Of a stretch of DNA of 32,405 nucleotides, positions 6,752 to 13,568 are shown in pieces. Source of the DNA: an uncultured Clostridia bacterium (GTDB taxonomy: Bacteria > Bacillota > Clostridia > Christensenellales > Pumilibacteraceae); assembly GCA_947632125.1 (NCBI GenBank), contig CANRNV010000015.1, forward strand, positions 1 through 32,405. The letters are read 5' to 3'. Position 1 is the first letter of the stretch, and every line of letters begins with the position of its first letter. The position numbers were made by a program, and so were the translations under genes. Under the pieces are notes generated by a model. That model saw only the letters and a list, made by a program, of their open reading frames with translations. It was not told the origin of the DNA and made no database searches.

Positions 6752-8122
6752 TTACACTCGGACGTTTTCTCTACGCTCCCGCTTATTTATATGCACGTAG
6801 AAAGCGACGGCGACGACGAGCGAAACGGTGTCGACTATCGGCTGGACCCACATCAAGCCGTACAGGGGGGCTATGGCGTCCATAGCGAAGTAGAGCGGGA
6901 TGTCGATAAGACCCTTTCTTAGCAGCGAGCAGATTATCGACTCCTTGACTTTGCCCGTTGCCTGAAATTGGATGATCATGGGATAGCAGACCGACATCAT
7001 CGGCATGGCGGTCACCATGCGTCTTAAAAACGAGGCGGCGTAGTTTACCGTGAGTTGGTTGTCGATAAAGACGCGGGCGAGTTGCGGGGCTATGAGTTCG
7101 TAAAGCGCAAGGCATATGAGCGAAAACCCGAACGAAACGGCGCAGCCGAACACGAATGCTTTGTGACGCCGCTCTTTGTTGCCCGCAGCGTGGTTATAGG
7201 CGAGCAGGGGCAAAAGTCCCGTCGCCACTCCGATCGAGAAAAAGAGCGGGAGTTGGTCGAGCTTTTTTACTATGCCGAGAGCCGCCGTCGCCTCATTGCC
7301 GTACGCCGAGGTGAAGTGGGTGTGAGCGGCAACGCCGATCACCGTCAGGATGTATTGGAGAGCGGACGGGAAGCCGGCGAGCAAAATGGGCTTTATGTAC
7401 GCTTTTACGTGTTTAAGGTGAGTGATGTTAAAGTTGGCGATGCCGCTTTTCCGCCTTGCGCAGATCAAGATCACGAAGTAGGCGGCGACGGCGAAGTTGG
7501 ATATTGCCGTAGCGAGCCCCGCGCCCTTGACGCCCATATTGAGGAACGAGGGCAGTACGAAGAACGGGTCAAGCAAGATGTTCAGCAGTCCGCCCGCCGA
7601 AACGCCTATCGAGGCGGCAAGCGAACTTCCCTCCGCCCGTATCAAATTTGCAAGCAGTGCGCCGAGGATATTGAACGGACCGCCGATTATCACGACCCAC
7701 ATCGCGTAGCCGCGAGCGAACTCCATAGTGGAAGCGTCGGCTCCGCAAAGTTTAAGTACCGGCATGGACAACGCCCAAAACAGGAGCGAAAAGGCTATGC
7801 CCGTAAGCGCGCCGAGATACGTGGCGATCGCGGCGATCTTTTTCGCTCCGTTCGTGTCGCCCTTGCCGAGCGATCGGGATAGCGCGCTTGCCCCGCCTAT
7901 TCCGAACAGGTTTGAAACGGCGGTCAGCAAAATAAACGGCGAGCTTACCACCATAATGGACGCGGTTTGGCGCGGGTCGTTTAACATTCCCACAAAGAGG
8001 GTGTCGGCAAGGTTGTAGGCAAGCGCGATCATTTGGCTTGCTATGGCGGGCACTATCTGAAACAAGACAGCCTTTTTTACGGGTACCCGCTCGAATATTT
8101 CGATGCGCTTAATATCATTCAT
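6752..8122 (-). CDS. MATE family efflux transporter
   Basis: Multidrug/toxic compound exporter driven by Na+ or H+. The 456 residues form the expected 12 membrane segments as two similar halves. The first opens with FQIVPAIASQMIALAYNLADTLFVGML, the classic MATE start, followed by SNLFGIGGASALSRSLGKGD. The second half contains FPSALQYILTVIGVAAH and the conserved inter-segment region LPLLAYNHAAGNKERR. Length is normal. The ribosome site is weak (GGAAAAG) but the promoter is near consensus. It is convergent with the small gene at 6414. Drug specificity cannot be read from sequence. Some MATE relatives of this type are annotated as oligosaccharide or peptide exporters. Confidence 0.93.
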   Translation of the reverse strand: MNDIKRIEIFERVPVKKAVLFQIVPAIASQMIALAYNLADTLFVGMLNDPRQTASIMVVSSPFILLTAVSNLFGIGGASALSRSLGKGDTNGAKKIAAIATYLGALTGIAFSLLFWALSMPVLKLCGADASTMEFARGYAMWVVIIGGPFNILGALLANLIRAEGSSLAASIGVSAGGLLNILLDPFFVLPSFLNMGVKGAGLATAISNFAVAAYFVILICARRKSGIANFNITHLKHVKAYIKPILLAGFPSALQYILTVIGVAAHTHFTSAYGNEATAALGIVKKLDQLPLFFSIGVATGLLPLLAYNHAAGNKERRHKAFVFGCAVSFGFSLICLALYELIAPQLARVFIDNQLTVNYAASFLRRMVTAMPMMSVCYPMIIQFQATGKVKESIICSLLRKGLIDIPLYFAMDAIAPLYGLMWVQPIVDTVSLVVAVAFYVHINKRERRENVRV

Positions 8123-8158
8123 TTTCTTTTCCGCTTTTATCGATTTTTTTCACGGCTT

Positions 8159-8187
8159 ATAATATACCATTCGTAAAAAAAAGTCAA
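8159..8187 (-). promoter_or_regulatory. Promoter of the MATE gene, embedded in the upstream terminator
   Basis: On the minus strand: TTGACT (8182-8187), 17-nt spacer, TATTAT (8159-8164). The -35 hexamer lies in the 3' arm and T-tract of the terminator at 8175-8207. Confidence 0.8.
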
Positions 8188-8207
8188 GCGACGATTCGCC
8201 GCTTGAC
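8175..8207 (-). terminator. Intrinsic terminator of the Cys/Gly-rich protein gene
   Basis: Perfect 8-bp stem GTCAAGCG / CGCTTGAC with a 9-nt loop (8183-8207), followed on the minus strand by a run of eight T. It sits 19 nt after the stop codon at 8227. Confidence 0.85.
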
Positions 8208-8226
8208 GTTGATTTTGATAAGATTT

Positions 8227-8655
8227 CTATTTGCACCTGAACGGGAAGGGCGGTATGCAAAACCTGAAACTTACCGATCCGCACCCGCAGTCGCACTCTT
8301 TATGCTCCTCACATTGCTTGCGGTAATTATGACCGCACCCGCACTCGTCCTTTTCGTAGCGGTTGTCGTCGCGGACAAAGGCGCACTTATGACACTTTTT
8401 TTCGCACCCGCAATCGTTGCTTCCGTAGCTCATACCGTAGCTCATACCGTAGCCGTTTCCGTAGCTCTCGCCGTAGCCGTTTCCGTAGCTCTCGCCGTAG
8501 CCGTTTCCGTTATCGCAGCCGCAGTTATCGTAGGCGAAGTTGTCGCCGCCGTACTCGCCGCTGTACTTATTGCATCCGCAGCCGTTATTCATATTGCCGT
8601 AGTTTTCGCCGAAAGTGTAACTGCCGCTATTGCAGCCGCAATCGTTGTTGTTCAT
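8227..8655 (-). CDS. Cysteine/glycine/asparagine-rich repeat protein with CGC motifs
   Basis: A 142-residue low-complexity protein with no recognised family. It has 18 Cys, twelve of them in six C-G-C triplets (DCGCN, GCGCN, NCGCD, DCGCE, ECGCG, DCGCG), plus a CHKC motif and a C-terminus of FRFCIPPFPFRCK. The centre is a tandem G-Y-G-E-S-Y-G-N repeat (about residues 52-78), encoded by a 24-bp DNA repeat. No signal peptide or membrane segment is seen. AGGAGG lies 5-6 nt before the ATG, so it is probably expressed. It faces perR across a 138-nt divergent region holding a PerR-type box. Composition suggests metal binding, thiol buffering or a cross-linked coat-like structural role. All of these are inference. 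Confidence 0.75.
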   Translation of the reverse strand: MNNNDCGCNSGSYTFGENYGNMNNGCGCNKYSGEYGGDNFAYDNCGCDNGNGYGESYGNGYGESYGNGYGMSYGMSYGSNDCGCEKKCHKCAFVRDDNRYEKDECGCGHNYRKQCEEHKECDCGCGSVSFRFCIPPFPFRCK

Positions 8656-8727
8656 TTTTTCCTCCTGAGTTAAAAATTTTTCTTGCTATATTGTATGAAA
8701 AATTTCGGCAATTAGTGTTTGTTTCGC

Positions 8728-8756
8728 TTGACATTTTATGTAAAGTGTTTTATTAT
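8728..8756 (+). promoter_or_regulatory. Promoter of perR
   Basis: TTGACA (8728-8733), 17-nt spacer, TATTAT (8751-8756). Start of transcription is expected near 8763. Confidence 0.85.
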
Positions 8757-8759
8757 ATC

Positions 8760-8782
8760 TAAGTAGTAATCATTATTACTTA
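8760..8782. promoter_or_regulatory. PerR/Fur-type operator box
   Basis: A 23-bp inverted repeat, two 11-nt arms around a central C, matching at 10 of 11 positions. The core TAGTAAT-C-ATTATTA has the 7-1-7 layout of Per boxes (consensus TTATAAT-N-ATTATAA). It covers the expected transcription start of perR, which fits autorepression, and could also reach the divergent Cys-rich gene. Confidence 0.8.
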
Positions 8783-8793
8783 CAAGGAGTTTT

Positions 8794-9165
8794 ATGAGAT
8801 ATTCGTTGCAGCGTCAAGCCGTTTACGAGGCGGTGACGTCGACCGACTGTCATCCGTCTGCGGAGTGGGTCTACGACAAGGTGAAAGAGGTCGTGCCCAA
8901 TATTTCGCTGGGGACGGTGTATCGCAACCTCAAAGAACTCTGCGAAAGCGGGCTTATCGACACGGTGGAAACCGAGGATAGTCGGCTGCGCTACGACGGC
9001 AACGTCAGTCCGCACGTGCACTTTGTATGCCTTGGTTGCGGCAGGATCTTCGACCTCGACGGGGCTAACGAACTCAATTTGTCGGCGAGGAAAATGGGCT
9101 TTACGCCGTACAAGGAAAAGATCGTTTTGTACGGGCTGTGTCCCGAGTGCGGTAATAAAGAGTGA
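8794..9165 (+). CDS. perR: PerR peroxide-responsive repressor (Fur family)
   Basis: Metal-dependent repressor that loses DNA binding when peroxide oxidises its ligand histidines. Over 123 residues the winged helix ([28 protein letters not shown]) and the dimer domain are complete. All five regulatory-metal ligands of Bacillus subtilis PerR align at constant offset: H20, D68, H74, H76 and D87. D87 is an Asp, as in PerR, where Fur has Glu. The structural zinc site is C79-x-x-C82 and C116-x-x-C119. The N-terminus is about 17 residues shorter than in Bacillus. AAGGAG precedes the ATG, and a PerR-type box covers the promoter. The reverse rubrerythrin follows 55 nt downstream, probably in the same transcript. 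Confidence 0.93.
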   Translation: MRYSLQRQAVYEAVTSTDCHPSAEWVYDKVKEVVPNISLGTVYRNLKELCESGLIDTVETEDSRLRYDGNVSPHVHFVCLGCGRIFDLDGANELNLSARKMGFTPYKEKIVLYGLCPECGNKE

Positions 9166-9220
9166 ATTTCGCTTTAAGCGGCGGATTTACATAAAAATCA
9201 AATTATTAAGGAGAAGTGTT

Positions 9221-9766
9221 ATGAAAAAGTTTGTTTGCAAGGTTTGCGGCTATGTTTACGAGGGTGACGAAGCGCCCGAAAGGTGCCCCGTGTGCGGCGC
9301 TCCAAGGGAGAAGTTCGAGGAGCAAAAGGGCGAGCTTACCTGGGCTGCCGAACATTCGGTCGGCGTGGCTAAGGGCGTAAGGGAGGATATCCTCAACGAC
9401 CTCAGAGCCAACTTCAACGGCGAGTGCTGCGAAGTCGGCATGTATCTTGCCATGGCAAGGGTCGCTCACCGCGAGGGCTATCCCGAGATCGGCCTGTATT
9501 GGGAAAAGGCGGCTTACGAAGAGGCAGAGCATGCCGCCAAGTTTGCCGAACTGCTCGGCGAAGTGGTAACTCCGTCCACCGAGGAGAACCTGCGCCTCAG
9601 GGTCGCTGCCGAAAACGGAGCCACCATGGGCAAAACCGACCTCGCCAAGAGGGCAAAGGAACTCGGTCTTGACGCCATTCACGACACCGTTCACGAAATG
9701 GCAAGGGACGAGGCTCGTCACGGCAGAGCCTTTGAGGGATTGCTTAAAAGATATTTCGGCAAATAA
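9221..9766 (+). CDS. Reverse rubrerythrin (N-terminal rubredoxin plus ferritin-like domain)
   Basis: Non-haem di-iron peroxidase reducing H2O2 in anaerobes. The rubredoxin domain is at the N-terminus (C6-x-x-C9 and C22-P-x-C25), the opposite of classical rubrerythrin. This order defines the reverse rubrerythrins of clostridia, which are PerR-controlled in Clostridium acetobutylicum. The ferritin-like part carries E68/E71, E101-x-x-H104, E131 and E164-x-x-H167. Length is 181 residues, normal. I start at the ATG at 9221, which has AAGGAG; the frame is open further upstream only because it overlaps perR. It follows perR with no promoter or terminator between, and is closed by the strong hairpin at 9873. 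Direct PerR control is therefore very likely. Confidence 0.94.
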   Translation: MKKFVCKVCGYVYEGDEAPERCPVCGAPREKFEEQKGELTWAAEHSVGVAKGVREDILNDLRANFNGECCEVGMYLAMARVAHREGYPEIGLYWEKAAYEEAEHAAKFAELLGEVVTPSTEENLRLRVAAENGATMGKTDLAKRAKELGLDAIHDTVHEMARDEARHGRAFEGLLKRYFGK

Positions 9767-10072
9767 TTCTTGTCGCGGCGTAACGCCCCTAAGCATAACG
9801 GCGTTTAACGCGTAACTCCTTTTTGCAAGCGGAATTAACGCGTAACGCCCCTCGGTCATCATATTGGCGCATAAAAGGCGAGGAATCCTCGCCTTTTGTT
9901 GTACGATTAATAGGATTTTTATGACCGAAAAGTTGCCCGAAAACAAGGTCGGACATCGAAGTCGTGGTTTGCAAAAAAGGTCAATCGGCAAGTCGGGCTT
10001 GTGAAACAAGGGCTTGCGAAACAAGGTCGGTCGTAAAGGGTCGGACATCGAAGTCGTGGTGTGCGAAAGGGG
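9767..10072. other. Gene-free gap with degenerate repeats and a terminator
   Basis: Apart from the terminator at 9873-9897, this gap holds degenerate AACGCC/TTAACGCGTAAC copies at 9778-9860, similar in feel to 31170-31210. It also holds a 22-nt exact direct repeat (9947-9968 and 10039-10060, 92 bp apart). The second copy abuts the 3' end of the HD-protein gene. Further imperfect copies of the same motif (AAGTCGGGCT) lie between, as if the end of that gene had been duplicated and had decayed. No credible gene. Confidence 0.6.
9873..9897. terminator. Strong bidirectional intrinsic terminator
   Basis: AAAAGGCGAGG (9873-9883), loop AAT, CCTCGCCTTTT (9887-9897): a perfect 11-bp stem with A and T tracts on both sides. 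It separates the perR-reverse rubrerythrin unit from the convergent HD-protein gene. Confidence 0.92.
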
Positions 10073-10624
10073 TCAGTCGTCGAAGTCGGGCTCGCAAAAA
10101 ACGAGCGAAACGTACTCTTTTAACTGCTCGAACATTTTTTGTCCGGCGAGGTCTTTTTCGAGTTCGGCAATGACGGAGTTATAGTACCAGCGTGTTTGGC
10201 TGGGACTGCCCTTGAACCTCGACCAAACGTTGTTGCCGACGATGCGTTTGTCGAAGTAAATGCTCTTGATGTTGGACAGCTTGTCGGCGCACAGCAGTTG
10301 CCTCGCTCCCAAGCCTTGACCGCGAAGCTTTTCGATGGCGAGTTCCTTGCGTTTGAGCCAGGGGAGCGACTTGTCCTCGGTGTCGCTGCGGACAAGCTCG
10401 GCGACGTCCTCACCGAAGAGCGTTTCGATGTCCTCGATGGTGGCGTCGGTATCTTCCACGGTGTCGTGCAGCACGCCTGCGATTTGCACCTCGATGGGGC
10501 AGCCGCCCTCAGCCAAGATTTGAAGCACTTCCATGGGGTGGACGATGTAGGGGGTGTCGGTGCCCTTTCGGTATTGATTGCGGTGCTTGATGGCAGCGTA
10601 TTCTATTGCCTTATGTAACAGCAT
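10073..10624 (-). CDS. HD-domain hydrolase, small alarmone hydrolase-like (SpoT/MESH1 type)
   Basis: Resembles the (p)ppGpp hydrolase half of RelA/SpoT without any synthetase or regulatory domain. The 183 residues hold the HD motifs in order: H29 (YIVHP), H53-D54 followed by E57-D58 (GVLHDTVEDTDAT), and D114 (CADKLSN). Such stand-alone proteins are called small alarmone hydrolases. They remove the 3'-pyrophosphate of (p)ppGpp, or possibly act on other nucleotides. RBS AAGGAGG and a TTTACT-17-TAAAAT promoter precede it. The promoter overlaps the 3' end region of ligD, upstream on the same strand. The C-terminal 65 residues (RFKGSPSQTRWYYNSV...) are less conserved. Substrate is inferred from family. 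Confidence 0.88.
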   Translation of the reverse strand: MLLHKAIEYAAIKHRNQYRKGTDTPYIVHPMEVLQILAEGGCPIEVQIAGVLHDTVEDTDATIEDIETLFGEDVAELVRSDTEDKSLPWLKRKELAIEKLRGQGLGARQLLCADKLSNIKSIYFDKRIVGNNVWSRFKGSPSQTRWYYNSVIAELEKDLAGQKMFEQLKEYVSLVFCEPDFDD

Positions 10625-10640
10625 AATGCCTCCTTATACT

Positions 10641-10669
10641 ATTTTAGCATAACCATGCCGGTAAGTAAA
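10641..10669 (-). promoter_or_regulatory. Promoter of the HD-protein gene
   Basis: On the minus strand: TTTACT (10664-10669), 17-nt spacer, TAAAAT (10641-10646). It lies in the 50-nt gap after ligD. Confidence 0.6.
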
Positions 10670-10674
10670 GTATT

Positions 10675-12993
10675 TTAGTCAAAAAAATTTTTCCAAGGGT
10701 CGCGCGGCAGAGGCGAAAAGATATTGAATGCGTCGGGATGGGTATCGACCTTGCTCCAAGCGACGGGCATGGAGATGGGCGCGCCTTTTCGCGCTCGCAG
10801 CGAGTACGGAGCGACAAAGGTAGCCGACGGACTGTTGCGCTGCCAATCGATGAAGATCTTGCCCTTGCGCTTGTCCTTTTTGATGTTGAGGGTGTATATT
10901 TCGCTTTTAAGGCAGATCGCCTCGGCGACGGAGCGGCTGAGTGAAGCGAACTGCTCCGCGTTAAAAGGCGGCATGGGCGAAACGATGTGATAGCCTTTGC
11001 CGCCGCTCAACTTCAAAAACGCCCTTAGCCCCAACTCGCTCAGCGTCGCCCTCACGTCCAAAGCGCACTTACGCACCGCTTTAAGGTCGAGCGCGGGGTC
11101 GGGGTCGAGGTCGAACGTCATAAAGAATGTCGTGCCGGCGGCGGACGTGACGTGAAATTCCACCGTTCCGTTTTGCACCTCGTTTAGCAACTCCTCGGCA
11201 GTGTCGATGAAGATGAGCTCGTCCTTTTTGCCGTGCGGGTGCTTGACAAAGAACGGCTTGTCAATGCCGTCGTTGCACCTCAGTACGCTTATCGGTCGCC
11301 CTTTTAGGTAGGGCAGTATACGCTCCGCCGCCTTTTCGTAATATGCGAAAACGTCCGCTTTTGTCACAACGGGGTCGGAAAAAACTACTCTGTCGGGATG
11401 AGTAAGCTTTGTTTTAGGCGGAATTTCGGACGACGGTTCGATTGTATCGAGCGATTTTTCGATATGTGTATCGGGCGATGTTTTGATTGATTTTTTGTGC
11501 GGCGTTTCAATCGGCGTTTCGGACGATTTTTTTAGCGACGATTTTTCGATCGTTTCGAGAGTTACCGTCGAGGCGTCTTTGTCGCTTCTGAGCCCCTTAA
11601 AAGCGGGCTGGCGCAGTTTGGCGTCGCTCGTCAGTTCGGCATATTCCACCTCCGCCATAAGCGTCGGCTTTACCCAATGCACGTCTTTGGTTTTGCACGC
11701 CACGGTCGGCTTGTCGCACAGCAAGGGGGCAAGCGTTTCTTTCAGCCGCTTCCCGATGTCCGCGCTTATGCCCGAGCCCACCTTGCCGACATAGCATAGC
11801 CGCCCATCGATGTGCGCTCCGAGAATGAGCGAACGCACTTTTTGTTCGCCGAGGTAGCCGCACACGACGAATTCTTGCCTCATGCGGCGTTTGATTTTGA
11901 GCCAATCGCCCTCAAAGTAGCTTGCGTCTTTCCTTTTGCACACGATGCCCTCGAGTTCCATTTCCTTTACCGCAGCGAAAAGTTCCTCGCCGCCGAGATA
12001 ACTCTTGACGTACGTTAGGGGCGGGGCGGCGTTTTTGAGCAAATGCCGCAGCTTGTTCTTGCGCTTTTCGAGCGGAAGCGAGCGCAGATCGCCGTCGCAA
12101 TAGAGAAGGTCGAATATGAAGTAGATCGGTTCGCCGTCCCCGAGCGCCGAAAAGTCTATCCGTCCGTCTTTGATCGCCGCCACCTCGCCGTCGAACACGA
12201 CCTTGTGCCCCTTGCACAGCGCGCCTATCGCCCTTGCGATCGAGGCAAAACGTGCGCCGAGGTCCTTTCCGTTTCGGCTCAGCAGCGCGACGGGCGAAGA
12301 GGACGCTATTATGCGAAAGCCGTCGTACTTTACCTCGAACAGCCACTCCTTTCCGCTCGGTATATCCGCGCTCGGCTTTGCAAGTTTGACGCTGCCGAGA
12401 ATGTCTTTTATGGGAATGGGTCGCGTTTTATCCGTATTTTCGGCGCCCATATTGACGCTTTTTTTCGCCTTACCGGGTTCTTCCGCCTTGCCGCCCTTGC
12501 CGGGGTCGCTTACGTCGGCTTTGGCGTCGTCCGCTTGGGCAAAGTCGTCCCGCTCCTTGATGAGCAGCCAATTTTTGCCGTCCATGCGCACGAGCGCGAA
12601 ACCGCCCCGCAGTTTTTTGCCGAAGAGCGTGAATTTGAGCGAGCCGCTTTTAAGTCCGCTGTCAAAGTCGACTTTTTGTTCGTACGTGCCCTTGTCGAAG
12701 ATGGTGACCATGCCGCCGCCGTATGACGAGAGCGGGATCTCGCCCTCGAAGTCGGCGTACTCTGTCGGGTGGGCCTCCACCATGACGGCGAGCCGTTTGA
12801 CTTTGGGGTCGAGTGACGGCATATGCGGGACCGCCCAACTCAGCAGCACTCCGCCGTGAGAGAGCCGAAAATCGTAGTGGTCGCGCCTCGCCTCGTGAAA
12901 TTGGACGACGAAGATGTGTTCGGCGGTTTTTGCGCCGCCTTTGGGCTCGGGCGTGACCGAAAAATTCCGTTTTGACCTGTACTTTTCGAGCAT
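10675..12993 (-). CDS. ligD: DNA ligase D: phosphoesterase-ligase-polymerase
   Basis: Multifunctional enzyme of bacterial non-homologous end joining. Three domains can be read in 772 residues. Residues 1-150 are the 3'-phosphoesterase (H33, H39, D41 in FHEARRDHYDFRL; H75). Residues 195-475 are the ATP-dependent ligase, with nucleotidyl lysine K222 in KYDGFR, E270 in DGE, and WLKIKRR near 365-370. Residues 530-772 are the primase-like polymerase, with D628-x-D630 in FDLDPD and D716 in FIDW. This PE-Lig-Pol order is that of Pseudomonas LigD, not the Pol-first mycobacterial one. Two low-complexity linkers separate the domains; the second (471-528) is Ser/Thr/Lys/Pro-rich. No ku gene is in the window. 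There is no ribosome site, and a CATACT box lies 6 nt before the ATG, so the mRNA may be leaderless. Confidence 0.95.
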   Translation of the reverse strand: MLEKYRSKRNFSVTPEPKGGAKTAEHIFVVQFHEARRDHYDFRLSHGGVLLSWAVPHMPSLDPKVKRLAVMVEAHPTEYADFEGEIPLSSYGGGMVTIFDKGTYEQKVDFDSGLKSGSLKFTLFGKKLRGGFALVRMDGKNWLLIKERDDFAQADDAKADVSDPGKGGKAEEPGKAKKSVNMGAENTDKTRPIPIKDILGSVKLAKPSADIPSGKEWLFEVKYDGFRIIASSSPVALLSRNGKDLGARFASIARAIGALCKGHKVVFDGEVAAIKDGRIDFSALGDGEPIYFIFDLLYCDGDLRSLPLEKRKNKLRHLLKNAAPPLTYVKSYLGGEELFAAVKEMELEGIVCKRKDASYFEGDWLKIKRRMRQEFVVCGYLGEQKVRSLILGAHIDGRLCYVGKVGSGISADIGKRLKETLAPLLCDKPTVACKTKDVHWVKPTLMAEVEYAELTSDAKLRQPAFKGLRSDKDASTVTLETIEKSSLKKSSETPIETPHKKSIKTSPDTHIEKSLDTIEPSSEIPPKTKLTHPDRVVFSDPVVTKADVFAYYEKAAERILPYLKGRPISVLRCNDGIDKPFFVKHPHGKKDELIFIDTAEELLNEVQNGTVEFHVTSAAGTTFFMTFDLDPDPALDLKAVRKCALDVRATLSELGLRAFLKLSGGKGYHIVSPMPPFNAEQFASLSRSVAEAICLKSEIYTLNIKKDKRKGKIFIDWQRNSPSATFVAPYSLRARKGAPISMPVAWSKVDTHPDAFNIFSPLPRDPWKNFFD

Positions 12994-13053
12994 AACGATA
13001 GTATGGGCAAAAAGGCGGGAATATATTTTTTATTGCTATCGTCGCCGCTATGC

Positions 13054-13082
13054 TTGCAATTATCGTGCCGAGATGCTAAAAT
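13054..13082 (+). promoter_or_regulatory. Leaderless-type promoter of the DNA glycosylase gene
   Basis: TTGCAA (13054-13059), 17-nt spacer, TAAAAT (13077-13082), then exactly 6 nt to the ATG at 13089. Transcription is expected to start at or next to the A of ATG; there is no ribosome binding site. Confidence 0.7.
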
Positions 13083-13088
13083 ATAGCC

Positions 13089-13568
13089 ATGAAGCAAAAA
13101 GGATTTATGCCCGTTTTCGATCGTCGCAGTCGTCTGCTCATTTTGGGCAGTTTTCCGAGCGTGCTCTCGCGCAAGGGCGGATTTTACTACGGAAATAAGC
13201 AAAACAGGTTTTGGCGCACGCTCTCGTTTGCTTTCGATTGTCGCTTGCCCGAAACCAACGAGCAGAAAAGGGAACTTGTCTTAAAGCACGGGATCGCGCT
13301 CTACGACATAGTGACCGAGTGCGAGATAGAGGGATCGATGGACACGGCGATAAAGGACTACGCCGTCGCCGACCTGAGCGTTATACTCGGCGAGGCAAAG
13401 ATCGAAAAGATCCTTTGCAACGGAGCCAAGTCCTACGAAATATTTTGCAAATTTTATCCCGAACTTGTCGGGATCGCCAAAAAGATGCCGTCCACAAGCA
13501 GTGCAAACGTCGCTTTCGACGGCTCGGTTTGGCAAAAGGAGCTTTGTGAATACAAAAAGATTGATTGA
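13089..13568 (+). CDS. DNA-deoxyinosine (hypoxanthine) glycosylase, UDG family 6
   Basis: Base-excision repair enzyme removing deaminated bases, chiefly hypoxanthine. The family signatures are clear in 159 residues: LLILGSFPSVLSRKGGFYYGNKQNRFWR is the substrate-binding block of the HDG group, GIALYDIVTECEIEGSMD follows, and ILCNGAKSYEIF and STSSANVAF are the later motifs. The common name in databases is DNA-deoxyinosine glycosylase or uracil-DNA glycosylase family protein. It is divergent from ligD across 95 nt, which puts two repair genes back to back. Its last 23 nt overlap the GTG start of the adenine deaminase gene, whose product also acts on adenine-to-hypoxanthine chemistry. Its promoter predicts a leaderless mRNA. 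Confidence 0.9.
   Translation: MKQKGFMPVFDRRSRLLILGSFPSVLSRKGGFYYGNKQNRFWRTLSFAFDCRLPETNEQKRELVLKHGIALYDIVTECEIEGSMDTAIKDYAVADLSVILGEAKIEKILCNGAKSYEIFCKFYPELVGIAKKMPSTSSANVAFDGSVWQKELCEYKKID

Noticed and set aside
6596-6922. Plus-strand frame starting with TTG, containing a Pro/Val/Lys periodic segment
   Set aside because: Over half is antisense to the MATE gene and there is no ribosome site. The periodicity comes from a short CCTGTAAA-like DNA repeat at 6660-6710.
8430-8510. Short direct repeats resembling a CRISPR
   Set aside because: They are 24-bp contiguous coding repeats without spacers, inside the Cys/Gly-rich gene.
8203-8673. Plus-strand Ala/Val-rich frame opposite the Cys-rich gene
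   Set aside because: Its AVAVS repeats are the mirror of the minus-strand tandem repeat. The minus frame has AGGAGG and a terminator.
9023-9220. Upstream extension of the reverse rubrerythrin frame
   Set aside because: It overlaps perR. The ATG at 9221 has AAGGAG and starts precisely at the rubredoxin domain.
12043-12859. Two long plus-strand frames opposite ligD
   Set aside because: They are antisense shadows of the ligase and phosphoesterase domains in GC-rich DNA.
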